Assembly: GCA_013420905.1 (NCBI GenBank)
Contig: JAAXNY010000009.1
Location: 186,001-250,000, forward strand
DNA from: Collybia mongolica
Taxonomy: Eukaryota; Basidiomycota; Agaricomycetes; Agaricales; Clitocybaceae
Direction of reading: 5' to 3'
DNA length: 64,000 nucleotides
Shown here: in pieces, positions 1 to 10,488 of the stretch
How positions within the stretch are numbered: the first letter of the stretch is position 1
Layout of the letters: every line of letters starts with the position of its first letter
The notes under the pieces: model-generated
Seen by the model: the letters and a program-made list of their open reading frames with translations, nothing else
What the model was told of the DNA's origin: nothing
Databases searched by the model: none
Program-made: the position numbers and the translations under genes

Positions 1-906
1 GACGCAGAGCTGTGGAAGGATGATATGAAGGGGCATAAGGCCAGCAAGGAGGAGAAAGAAGAAAAACGGAAGGCCGAACTTGCACGCAAGGCTGAGAACG
101 CGCGAATACTGGCAGAGGAGGAAGCCTCTCAACCAGCAAAGGTTAAGGCTGCCCCAAAGACTACAAAGAAGGCAACAAAAGAGCCCAAGCCCGCTGGGCC
201 CGGCGCCATTGCTGCTGGGGGGTCCCTTGACACAGAGCCTGCCGAAGCCGCAACTGAAAGCTACACAGCGACAGGCATCGACAACGCCCTCGATCTTCTG
301 GACGTAGTCACCGCAAAATTGGATAAAGCAAGTGTTGGACAACAGGCAGCCGGGATCGAAAGGCATCCAGAGGTGAGTCGCAACATCGTATCTAAGCGAT
401 CTTGACGCTGACTCTCAACATTGATGACGTTAGCGACGATTCAAGGCAAGATATATATGCACCGCTTTCTGATGCCCTCGATTGATATCTTGAAATTTTA
501 GGCCGCATACGAGGCATATCAGGAGCGCGAGCTTCCCAGACTCAAAGAAGAAGTAGGCGTGGTGTTTATTTGCATTTTGAAACAATTATCTGATGGTGGT
601 GGCCTCTAGCACCCTGGATTGCGACTACAGCAGTATAAAGTCAGGAGTATCTCTGCTGCGATCTATCGCGCGTCGGCTAACACAAAATTCCCAACAGGAT
701 TTGCTGTACAAGCAGTTCCAAAAGTCACCGGACAATCCGTAAGCTATTCTTTGTGTTATAGTATTCTTGAGCCAAATTTGGATTGATTTTATGACAGCTT
801 CAACCAGACGTCAGTTGCATATGATGCGACGAAGGAGGAGAAGGTCAATGCGCTTAAGGAAAAGAAAGCACAGGTCGAGGAACGATTGCGGGATAAGGGT
901 AGGTAG
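1..906 (+). CDS. CCDC124: CCDC124/Lso2-type ribosome-associated coiled-coil protein, 5' partial
   Basis: The reading frame is open from base 1, so the N-terminus lies outside the window. Five exons are inferred: 1-372, 502-552, 610-639, 698-738 and 798-906 (603 nt, 200 residues visible). The visible part starts with a Lys/Glu/Ala-rich coiled coil (KEEKEEKRKAELARKAE), has an Ala/Pro/Lys-rich linker, and then the family core: HPE-AAYEAYQERELPRLKEE, HPGLRLQQYK, LYKQFQKSPDNPFNQ. It ends in a basic helix (KKAQVEERLRDKG). This matches the DUF1014/CCDC124 family. In that family, human CCDC124 and yeast Lso2 bind idle ribosomes during stress and recovery; this is family knowledge, not something the sequence shows. 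The 30-nt third exon is easy to miss. It is a conserved housekeeping gene with nothing to suggest transfer. Confidence 0.85.
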
Positions 907-1366
907 TATGTAGGTTACACATCGTGCATGGTAACTGGTTGTCTCGACAACTGTTATATCGTCCTCATATATCCAGCTACACGTAAATGATCATTAGTAA
1001 AGTATGTCGAACCAGTGCCGGTTTAAAACAGGATTTTCTTTGTGTTGGCTGCTCGGAACATGGGTTCGAAAATTCCGAAGTCGGACCATCCCAGCACGGT
1101 GTTTCGATCAAATTGTTTCGAACGTAGCGCCTGCGGAAAGCAATTTTCAGTGAATGACACAGGTTGTCCGTGTGGGTGGTATGTCAAGGGGCGCCACTTA
1201 TCCTGTGCATGTGAACGTTAAATTCGGAAAGGTGCGTCGGCTTTACTCCGTCGGAAGATCGGCACAGCAACTGCTCACGTAAGCTGACCCTGAAAAGTCA
1301 TAGAAAAAGCACGAAAATAATTCTTCGACTCCAACTTGCTCTTCTCCCTCATCTCCCTCGTCAGCC
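907..1366. other. Intergenic: 3' end of CCDC124 gene and promoter of calcipressin gene
   Basis: No open frame, RNA gene or repeat was recognised. The two flanking genes run in the same direction. The last 50 bases before the calcipressin ATG are pyrimidine-rich (tracts of CTTCTCCCTCATCTCCCTCG type), which is common just upstream of fungal start codons. Confidence 0.5.
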
Positions 1367-2135
1367 ATGGGTCAATACTCTGTCATCTTACCAGCATCCA
1401 CATTATCTCCTTCTCCTCCTCGTTCCACCCAAAGGACGAATACGATCACAGTGACGTCTCTTCCAAAATCATTTTTTCACCCTCTCGTTCTTGAGGTCCT
1501 ACGAAGCCATTTTGCTACATACGGTGAAATAAACCGATGGGTACCACTGCCGGGGTTTGGCCGCATTATTATTGTGTTTTGGCATGAGGATCATGCAGAG
1601 TCTGCAAAGCTGCATTGCGACCCCATCGTGCTCCAAGGATCGCACGACCGGTAAGAAAATCAACTTGATTTTCCGGATGTACATGTCTCATTTAATAATT
1701 CATAGATCTGAAGTCGTACTACGTGTATATCGTGCAGACCCCAACCCAATAATCGATCCAAATGGTAGCACAGTCCCAGCAGCGAACTACCTACGCCCCC
1801 CAGCCCTGGAGAAGAACTTCTTGATTTCGCCGCCTGGATCGCCACCTGTAGGCTGGGAGCAGATCCAAGAAGATCCACCTAACGCTACGCCGCTCGCAGA
1901 TGATCTTATGGAAGCCCTACGCAAGCTCCAGATCCATGAGAAACGCTCAAGTTTGGAGATCCTCCTCGATCCCCAGGAAGGATCTGGCGTTGGCGTATAC
2001 GTGGAGGATTATGATTGCGATACCGTAGACGAGATTACGGAAGAGAATTGGGTATATGGCGAGTCCGCACCTGCCAGAACCAAATGGAGGCCCGTTGCAA
2101 CGGCCTTGCCGCCCGTTCGCTCCATCACCGCCTAA
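1367..2135 (+). CDS. RCN1: Calcipressin (regulator of calcineurin)
   Basis: Two exons, 1367-1650 and 1706-2135, encode 237 residues; the 55-nt intron splits an Arg codon. The N-terminal half has the RRM-like fold typical of calcipressins, with a beta strand around TITVTSLPKSFF and a second around FGRIIIVFW. The C-terminal half carries the family signature FLISPPGSPPVGWE, the Ser/Pro motif through which RCAN/Rcn1 proteins engage calcineurin. A second short motif near TPLADDLMEALRKLQIHE precedes an acidic tail. Calcipressins bind the catalytic subunit of calcineurin and tune Ca2+-dependent stress signalling in the cytoplasm. The start is the first ATG after a pyrimidine-rich leader. Confidence 0.93.
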
Positions 2136-2932
2136 ATTGTATAAACAAATACTGTATCAAAGTGAGTGTCCCTTTCCTTTGTCCATCTTCCCCCTCCTTG
2201 TCTTCATTTCGACGGATGATAACCAATCAGACCTGTTCCGAGCCCTCTCGGGGGACTGCGGATACTCGATATTGCCTATAATACTTCTGAATTTCGTCTT
2301 TCCTCTCGACCTTCCTACCACCTTCAAAGACTATTGACTAACCTCCCTTCTTCCAGAGCTCATGCTATCTGTATCTCGACTTATGCATCGTCACCGGATC
2401 TCTCATATGTGTACTTTTGGTCAGTATTCTTTTCTCCTTTTCTTCACACCCTCCGGGTCCCGTCATCAAAGGATGAATACTTTTCAGACCTGTTCTGATC
2501 CTTGTGGAGAAAAACCGAAAATTGCCTAATAACGCTGATACTTTTGACGGGACCTATTTTTTATTTGTCTATCATGTCTTAGTTCACAGCTGACCATCTA
2601 ACCCCCACCCAGATAATCACACTTGGGTCCTCGACATGCCTCACTTTGTACTCGGGACATTACACTATGATTACAGCACCGGACATTTTATATTTATTGG
2701 ACTCATTGGGCATATGTAAACACCATTTGTACATTACTTCGTCCGCCATTAATTTTGTGTATTATTAAAGGATATCAACTCTTGTGAATAGTACCCGCGT
2801 TGATACGCCAATTTTAACTGACAACAAATCTTCGCGAAAAGCAATCGAGCCAGTAATGGCGTGACAGCACACATCTCTGATATCGACCTAGATCGACCTA
2901 CAATCTATGCCCTTGATTCCTTGAGTTCTCCG
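2136..2932. other. Convergent intergenic region
   Basis: This region lies between the 3' ends of the calcipressin gene (plus) and the methyltransferase gene (minus). Short open frames here have no recognisable domains and look like chance. The sequence is AT-rich with several TTTTT and TATTAAA-like stretches that fit 3' untranslated regions. Nothing else seen. Confidence 0.5.
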
Positions 2933-3895
2933 TTATAATACGGCATTAACCGATTTTACACCCTTGGCAAGAAAGAGCTTGACTTCCCTCCCATCCTTCA
3001 TCGCGTCTATCACAACTTCAAAGGCGAAAGAACCTAGCCCAGCGCCCTCGAACGTCTTCCGCATATCTTCTTCGTCGAGTCCACCTATGTGGGGCACAAC
3101 GTGATGCACACTTTTTGGGAAAACAGTATTCTCTGACTCCTCTCCGGATTCATGTCGCTCTTTGTGACTATGGCTCGCATTATGATTATGATCATGATCA
3201 TGGTCACTTTCTTTATGATGGTCGTGCTGGTGGTGGCTATAACCCTTAAGAAGATCCACGACGAGCAAATGCCCTCCTGGTTTGAGGAAATATGCTAGCA
3301 TGTTCGTCACGTCCTGGATGGATGTGAAGTGGTGGTACGCTGACGTGCACTGCGAGCCGCGGGTTGCGGATCGGTTAGCAGAAATCGCAGAAGGATATTC
3401 ATGGCTGGACATACCACGATTACGTCGAATTTCTCGTCGTTCAATTCCCCAGCCCGACCCTTGAGTTCAACACAGAACGCCTGCATCTCATCAGGTGGAA
3501 TGCCTTGGTTCTCGACGCGTTTGTTGAACTGATCAACCATGCCCTGGCTGATGTCAACGCCCACGATTCGCTTGGAGTAAGGAGCGAGCTCTCTTGAGAC
3601 CAGTCCTGAAGATCGCGTTAATCGTGGATGTTGCAAACGTAGAATCCTGACGAGTTACCAGTTCCACACGCATACTCCATTACCGAGGTCGCCTTCTCAT
3701 CAAAGGGATAGGCACTGCGCAACGCCTCGGCCGATCTTCAGATCATTCAGCCCGGGGTCTCTTCGCTGACAGAACTAAATAGAAGAACCTGCGTGACCTT
3801 TCAATGGCATGGGGCATCTCGTCGTATTCGTGGGCGACCTTGTTGAAATGGGTCTTGTTGGCTTCCGCATAGCTGTCTACAGTGTTGGACGACAT
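2933..3895 (-). CDS. Class I SAM-dependent methyltransferase with histidine-rich insert
   Basis: Four exons read from 3895 down: 3895-3798, 3735-3659, 3605-3415 and 3349-2933 (783 nt, 260 residues). The start is MSSNTVDSYAEANKTHFNK, with FNKVAHEYDE typical of UbiE-like/Methyltransf_25 proteins. Motif I is EYACGTGLVSREL (SAM-binding glycine loop), followed by an acidic strand end IVGVDIS and motif IV FDVIVCTSAYHHF. After the strand LLVVDLLKG comes an unusual insert of about 35 residues dominated by His, Asp, Lys and Glu (runs such as HHQHDHHKESDHDHDHNHN). The fold then resumes with HHVVPHIGGLDEEDMRKTF. The substrate cannot be told from sequence; the family includes small-molecule C-, O- and N-methyltransferases. 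The gene appears intact. Confidence 0.85.
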
Positions 3896-5536
3896 GAGTT
3901 GTACGTCGACGTTGTGGTATGTAAGTAGAAAATAGGGGTGATGAAGTAAAGGTTAGAGGTTTAGAGGCGCCTTATAAGCAGGCAATAGTAGTGCAGAGGC
4001 GGTGTTGGTTTGATCTGGGATTCGGTCGAAACGATCAATCGCGATCACCCCCACCAAATATAGCCAGGCACCGAGAGGACCTTACCAGTCCTTCGCATTT
4101 CAGCCTTGAATACACCACAACTTCATCTTTGAAAGACTAAGACAGATGATAAAGCAATTTTACGCGGAGGCCGGAGGACTAGAGATACAAAATGCATGCC
4201 CTAAGTTTCAAATATAGACAATATCATAATCATGATTCTGATCTGTTGAATGCAGTTGAAACCCACAATAGTAATAACAAGGGCACAAAGTGGTTGGCGA
4301 CCGTAACTTGAGGGTTGCATAACCGTCCTTCCAAAAAATTAGTAGAGATGGTTGTGAACGCTATCTATGATCTATGCACTCCGAAATTTAGGTGGCGGGT
4401 GGGATCCATTTCTCAGACACTAGGTGCTCAATACCAAACCACCACCTACCATTTCTGTGTCGATGAAAGGAGGTGTGAGGGCCTTCTTTTGGGACTTAAG
4501 ATGGGGAGCATCGCCATTTACCCTGGCCCATAGTAACATGGGGTTCTGACCTAGTATGCTTAGGCTCCGAGCCTCTCGGTAACTTCCCGGAATCGGTTTG
4601 CGTATATGATTTAAAATTATCGCACCGGGGATGGAGGAAGAAAAAAGAGGGAGTGTTTCGTGCGCGGGACTTGTTCTTTTGTTGAATACCTTTCCTCACC
4701 GGCGTTGTGGTTGGAGGACCGAGACTTCAGCAGTATATACCATCACAGGTTGGACGATGGCTTCGGCACAGATGACGATATTGAGGGTGCGCAAGCGTCT
4801 TTTGCACAAGTGACCTAAGGTGAGCTGTTACCAACCCCATTGTATTTTGAGAATGGAACAGTACATGTATATGTGTTCCAAAGCCATCCGGTGGTTCTCC
4901 ATTAAAGTCGGCCAAAATTAAAATACATCGTCTACGTTTCCGCGTTTCGTTGGGTATGGTGGGTGTTGGTGGATGGTTATGCAGCCGGGATGCGCGCGCT
5001 CTTTGTGGGTTTTATCCCATTCATTTAAGAGACGCAAGGTCTCAATTGGTTAATGCCCGCAAAGCCCTATAGATCATACCGCAGCAGAAAAGCAATGAAG
5101 ATGACGAGTTCATGACATCCGTTTTTTCTCGCACCCTTCGGCAACTGTTAGCATTGAGCAGATACTCCTATGTCATTTTCCCTCTGAATCTGCACCAGAC
5201 AATCACTGCAGCTGTTGGGTGTGGTCAGGCCATTGGAGCCTTCGGAGATGGCCGCCAAGAAACGGTCACATGCCCACGCCAAACTTTCCATCGGCACCTT
5301 CTGACAGATTCTCGCCCACATGCCTGCCCAGCTCTTATATAAATACAAGAAGCCTAGCTACGTTTACGCTACAAGGCGTTATCTTGCTTCGTGGTCCGTG
5401 GCTTGTTAGGCTTTGGCTATGTGCCGGATTGCCGTGTTTTATTTTAGGCAACATGGTGTTCCATCCGAGTATGTTTCACAAGGGCTGAGGACTGACCTTT
5501 TTTTCTCGACCACTCAGTTTCATTCGTGTACTAACA
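3896..5536. other. Gene-free stretch between divergent methyltransferase and P450 genes
   Basis: About 1.6 kb with only short open frames that have no recognisable motif on either strand. It must hold the promoters of the two divergent flanking genes. A run of pyrimidines (CTTTTTTTCTCG) precedes the P450 ATG. No repeat or RNA gene was recognised. Confidence 0.45.
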
Positions 5537-7675
5537 ATGTACGATAACTCGATTGCGCTATTCATCATCGGTCTCGTTTCCCTATCCATATTTCTGTACA
5601 CCCATCGTGGTAAGCTTGGTGCAACACCACTTCCTCCTGGTCCAAGAGGCCTGCCGCTGCTCGGCAATGTTACTCAGTTACCACCATCTCGACCATGGGA
5701 GACGTTCGCGCGATGGGGTAAAACATATGGTACGCGCCTTGTCTTTGATACGTTAGATCGCTGAAGTCGTTTTATAAGGTGGAATCTTACATATCAGCGC
5801 ATTCGGAAAGTCCATGATTGTGCTCAATGATATAAATTACGCTTTCGATATGCTCGATAAAAAGAGCCGGCTCTATAGTGACCGCCCGACTATGATGATG
5901 GCTGGTCGACTCGTCGGGTGGGATGAAGGGCCTGCTCTCATCCATTTCTGTAGCACTTGGGTTGAGTACCGAAGGCACTTCTCGCGGTTCATGGGCACGC
6001 GCGCTAAAGTTCAAGAATTTGACGGTGTACTTCAAGAAGAGACTCATTCTTTATTAAGACGTACCTTAAGTAACCCAGAAAAACGGACTGAGCATGGCCG
6101 CAAGTAGGTTTGAATTATATTCACTATTCTTTTCCTGCAGTAATTCATCTTGGCCAAGAGTTCACCGGCACAATTGTGCTCCAGCTCGCGTATGGATACC
6201 ATCCGACGAGCGAAGACAACGATGCCATGGTGGAGCTCGTGAACGACGCAATGGATCAATTCTCTGAAACGGTTACCAGCGGGGCGTTCCTGGTTGACGT
6301 ATTTCCAATTCGTGGGTTAGAGTTCCCGCCATTCTCGTGCTCTTGCTTAAAGTACAGTTATCTGGTAGTCCAATATGTGCCAGAATGGTTCCCAGGCGCC
6401 GAGTGGAAGAGGAAGGCTTCGAGGTATCGAAAGACTTTGCAAAAAATGTTAAATGTTCCATACGACTGGGTCAACGAGCAGATCGTTTGTGTTATGGCTA
6501 TTACACTTCAGGCCTCGCTAATTTTCATATTACATAGGCTGCTGGAACTGCGCGCCCTTGCTTCGTATCCAATCTCTCGAGCAGTGAAAAACGTACTGAG
6601 AAAGAAGAGCACATTGTCAAATGGGCTGCAGCAGGGATATATAGCGGTAAGAAGGGCTTTTACAACCCTCTTTTATGACAGCTTAGAGTGAGTTTCGGCA
6701 GGCGGCGCTGATACGGTTTGGACCTTTCCCTTGTCATTTTAGCTCTTTTAACCCTAAACTTGAAATAGACGGCAGCAGGGATTGAGTGTTTCTTCCTTGC
6801 GATGACTGTTCAAACGTCTGCCCAGCAAAAGGCCCAGGCGGAGATAGACAGTGTAGTGGGACTTGACAGGCTTCCTACACCTACCGATCGAGCCCGACTC
6901 CCATACTTCGAGGCACTCTTATCTGAGGTTCTCCGCACGCACCCCTTTATACCTCTTGGTGTGTCATCTAATCTCGGTACGTTGATAGATTATAACTCTT
7001 GCTTCATTTAGCACTTCCACACGTTGTGAGTGAGAATGACGTACACGACGGATATTTTATCCCAAAGGGGTCTATGATAATTGCCAATAATTGGTGCGTC
7101 CTTACTTTGAATTATCACCAACTCAGGCCGGATAGATTTGATCTTCTTCATCCAGGCAAATCTGCAAGGATCCAAAAACATACGCAAACCCAGAAAGGTT
7201 CTCTCCCGAACGGTTCATTGCTTCGGAAGGGCATGCTCCTGAGGTGGACCCGCGTGGTTTTTTGTTTGGCTTTGGCCGACGGTGAGTTATTAGTGATCTA
7301 GTAAGCCGTCTTGTGATAACTCACAAATCCGCAATCAGAACTTGTCCAGGTTGGTTTCAAATATACCAGCACTAACACTTTCTTATTCCTCCGTGTTCCG
7401 TTAGGCATCCACCTTGCTGATGCATCGTTGTGGCTGGCATGCGTATCGATTCTTGCAACCTTCGACATTCGTCCTGTGATGAAGGACGGAACACCTGTTT
7501 TTCCATCTGGAAAATTCATGGATGGGTCAATCAGGTGTGTCCAGGGCAGGACGTTACCTTCTCCGTGAGAGGATGGCTGATTTTTTTGTCGTTTATACCT
7601 AGCCATCCGGAGCCGTTCGAATGTGTTATCAAACCTCGATCTAAGGTAGCAGCCGCGCTAATACAAGTTGTCTGA
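5537..7675 (+). CDS. Cytochrome P450 monooxygenase (microsomal, secondary-metabolism type)
   Basis: Twelve exons give 1539 nt, 512 residues: 5537-5751, 5798-6099, 6141-6311, 6369-6484, 6538-6646, 6702-6715, 6769-6958, 7012-7093, 7156-7281, 7339-7349, 7405-7534, 7603-7675. An N-terminal membrane anchor (about residues 7-22) and a proline hinge (PLPPGPRGLPLLGN) place it on the ER. The I-helix oxygen-binding motif is GGADTT (305-310). The K-helix ExxR lies in SEVLRTHP, the PERF motif in NPERFSPERF, and the heme loop is FGFGRRTCPG with Cys444 as iron ligand. The sequence resembles the large basidiomycete P450 group often annotated as O-methylsterigmatocystin oxidoreductase-like; the substrate is unknown. 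The second intron needs a GC donor (GCAAGT at 6100); an alternative acceptor at 6158 would remove six residues. The gene looks intact and is convergent with the HET gene. Confidence 0.88.
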
Positions 7676-7832
7676 TAAGAACGTGCCGTACGAGTGCTGA
7701 ATTAGAATTTGAAAACGCAATATGAGGAGAGCTATTTTGGTGAGGTATAAGACGGCCAATGCAACCAGAGAGAGAATGGGGCTTTCAAAAAAAGGGTGTA
7801 GGTAAGAACCCACAAAAATATAGTGTAAGTAT

Positions 7833-9902
7833 CTACATGATTCGGAGGTCGAGAAATCCGGATTTTGACTCAATAGCGGGCTGCTCAGCAGTATGGCGTG
7901 TAGCAACTTGTAACAGTAGTGGTCTCTTATACTTGCAGTCGAATGTGATACTCGGGTAACCGGGGTTGTCCCCATCAAAACGGTCATCGGGTTTGATCCA
8001 GACAGCTGCGCAGTGAAAGACTTCTGTAGTATACGCAGTTATTTTTTGGCTCAGAAGGATCGAGTTGCAGGTATAGTTTGGAGCTCCACCTGACAAGTCA
8101 ACAAGCATGTATAGACGTTTCGTGGTTTTGTCGCGGAAAAAATAATCTTGTCCAGCACTGATAGTAATTTCGGGAAAGTAGAGGAAGTGATAAGAGCAGT
8201 GAAGACCATCAGATGTACAAGTGGCCCTAGTATTTCCAAAGTCCAAGTTGCCTCTGAGGTTATTACCCATAAGCGACGCTGGTGCCCAGTGAAATTTAGG
8301 AATGTCCAATTTTGGACCACGCAGTAAAACAATATTAGCAGGAAGGCTTCGGACTCCACAAAGTAAAGTAACTATTCGTTGCTGTGCATTTAAATCCACA
8401 AGGGCAGAAGCCTCTACTCCAAGCAAGCTCGCCACAGCCAGAGTCTCATCCTCAGCCCTACTGGTTGATCTGGCTTTCAGTGATTTCGCAACATCCGCAA
8501 GGGTATAAGGGTCTGAATTGAACAAGCCCTTGATCACCCTATAGATATCACGCACAAGGTATGCTTGTACAGTTGTTACAAGATAACCTCGTGGCACGAG
8601 ATCCATAAACGTCAGTAGGCCACCGTCAAATTCGAAGACAAGCTCTTTGGCAAGAACAGCCTCTTGTAAAGTCCAAAGCCGCTGCATCCACCCCGAAGTC
8701 AGGACTCGCAGCAGCTTTTGTTCAAGAGTTGCATCAACAGGACACGCCCGTATCCCAGAGTCGATAACAAGAACTTTAGCGGCTCTCCGATAAGTCTCTC
8801 CCATTAACCCAATTGCCTTCTTCCGTATCGTGCGAAGCTCGGGAACACATAGTGAGTCAAGCCAAAATGCACCTCCTGGAACTAATTTCTGGGCAATAGA
8901 GGCAAGCTTCTGTAACTGGCATCCGGGCAAGCCCACTTCTGTTGTTCTACCAATTCCGTCAGCCCAGACATGGGATATTGCTACGTAGGCCGCCTTTGAC
9001 GCAGTAGTGGTGATGACTACAGGATCCCCAGATGAATCAACAGTTATTACAGGGATCTCTCCAGTGGAAAGGGTGTCAACAACCCGCTGTAAATGAGGCC
9101 TCGCATATCTACACGTACAATCGTCCACGTAGTGTTTAGCAGTGTAATCTGCAGGATTAACCGAATTGGCAACACATGCCGAAGTTGAGCATGATGTATG
9201 TGCCGTTAGCGAGGGCGCCGGAGAGTAAGAACTGGCGTAGATATTGGCAGATACGCTGTCAATCATATTGATTACAAAAGGACACCACCCTTCCGATACC
9301 ATCAAGTGGCGATATTCGTCATGCGCACTGAGCACAAACTCCCATGAGACTGGGTGTCGACGATCAAATGGGAGTTGGCTCAGAGCGATGTCAAGGGCTT
9401 CACCGATAACAGCGATGACAAAGACCGTATTATCGGCTTTTGTCGTTGTGCTCCGACGACGTTTCGTTGCCATTGTCATAACCGCTTTCCGAAACATCCC
9501 TTCTGCCTGCGATAGGGCCTGTTCAGCATGCTTAAACCACGCGTCCTGGCCTTCATCATTCTCCTTGAACCTACGAACCCAATCTCGGATAATTAACGGA
9601 ACAGCTTCAGTGCTGATGACCACAGTTCCATCGTGATCCTTGCGCAAAAGCTCACGTTCGGGAACGTGTTTCCCGATGACGGCTTCAAGTAGTCCGAAGG
9701 TCAACAAACTCTGGTATAGTTGTGACCTCTCCTGACGGGACGTTGGAGTTGTGGTACTGTCCATCTGGGAGAGTCGGCGTTTTGAATATTCAGAGAATGG
9801 AACGGGTGGATGCCCACCATGGTGGAAACCAAGCCAAGGGGCATGGACAATGCCTGGAGTTACAGATAGTCTGAGATACGGCAGGTCCTCCGAGTCGGTC
9901 AT
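7833..9902 (-). CDS. HET (heterokaryon incompatibility) domain protein
   Basis: A single uninterrupted frame of 689 residues starts with ATG at 9902. The HET core sits in the middle: AYVAISHVWADG (about residue 310), FWLDSLCVPE, RKKAIGLMGETYRRA, VLVID and GWMQRLWTLQEA (about residue 400). These are the conserved blocks of the HET family (PF06985). A Cys-rich segment (CSTSACVAN..DDCTCRYARPH) lies just before the core, as in many basidiomycete HET proteins. The roughly 220-residue N-terminus and the C-terminal 250 residues have no motif I recognise. HET domains in ascomycetes trigger cell death upon fusion of incompatible hyphae; in basidiomycetes the role is largely inferred. The lack of introns contrasts with nearly all neighbours. 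The 3' end is only 157 bp from the P450 stop codon. Confidence 0.88.
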   Translation of the reverse strand: MTDSEDLPYLRLSVTPGIVHAPWLGFHHGGHPPVPFSEYSKRRLSQMDSTTTPTSRQERSQLYQSLLTFGLLEAVIGKHVPERELLRKDHDGTVVISTEAVPLIIRDWVRRFKENDEGQDAWFKHAEQALSQAEGMFRKAVMTMATKRRRSTTTKADNTVFVIAVIGEALDIALSQLPFDRRHPVSWEFVLSAHDEYRHLMVSEGWCPFVINMIDSVSANIYASSYSPAPSLTAHTSCSTSACVANSVNPADYTAKHYVDDCTCRYARPHLQRVVDTLSTGEIPVITVDSSGDPVVITTTASKAAYVAISHVWADGIGRTTEVGLPGCQLQKLASIAQKLVPGGAFWLDSLCVPELRTIRKKAIGLMGETYRRAAKVLVIDSGIRACPVDATLEQKLLRVLTSGWMQRLWTLQEAVLAKELVFEFDGGLLTFMDLVPRGYLVTTVQAYLVRDIYRVIKGLFNSDPYTLADVAKSLKARSTSRAEDETLAVASLLGVEASALVDLNAQQRIVTLLCGVRSLPANIVLLRGPKLDIPKFHWAPASLMGNNLRGNLDFGNTRATCTSDGLHCSYHFLYFPEITISAGQDYFFRDKTTKRLYMLVDLSGGAPNYTCNSILLSQKITAYTTEVFHCAAVWIKPDDRFDGDNPGYPSITFDCKYKRPLLLQVATRHTAEQPAIESKSGFLDLRIM

Positions 9903-10488
9903 TCCTTGTTCACCGACTTGAAACTACCGACTGAGCAAGGGGTTGGCTTTGAAGGAAGGTAATCAACAGATTCTAGAAAGATACTGGAGTATCCAAATGT
10001 CGGGACGAGACTTTAGGGTGTCACACGTTCAAGATCTTTGTGGATGTCGTTTGGCGAATGGTGGAGGCGGGAGCGAAGACTCGGAGTTGTTCCCCATCTC
10101 CGATCCGGGAGAGACTCGGATTATCGGATATCCAATTTTCTGAGTCCTGTGGTTCAAGTTGTCTCTTTTCTCGTTTATCCTCTATGTCATTGTCATGGCA
10201 GCACATCCTCTGGGGCGATCTCCAAATGCCCGAAAACACGAGATGCCTATTGTTACCGCAGCAAGTCGACGGGGGCATTAGTAGAATAGTTACCTGAGTT
10301 CCTCATACAATGTAGTCTTGCTATTTTCTATTGGAATTTAGCTAAGAGCGTTTATCCAGATAACAACGGGTTCATGGTGATAGTACGAATTAATCATGGT
10401 ATTGTACGAAATCTGTTTCAAGTGACAGCAAGACTTTACTGTGATACTCAAGGTCCTCCCCACGAAATGTCAACAAAAGGGCCAAAGA
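9903..10488. other. Upstream region of HET gene and 3' flank of decayed FunK1
   Basis: Only short overlapping open frames on both strands, without recognisable motifs. The sequence just after the HET start codon presumably holds its promoter. The right end grades into the decayed FunK1 copy, whose exact 3' limit cannot be set by eye. Confidence 0.4.

Noticed and set aside
5752..7675. P450 as a pseudogene because two junctions looked out of frame
   Set aside because: Using the donor GTTAGA at 5752 and the GC donor at 6100 gives 1539 nt of uninterrupted coding sequence with every P450 motif, so the gene is treated as intact.
9244..9636. Plus-strand frame of 130 codons inside the HET gene
   Set aside because: It is a shadow of the strongly supported HET coding strand, with no recognisable domain.
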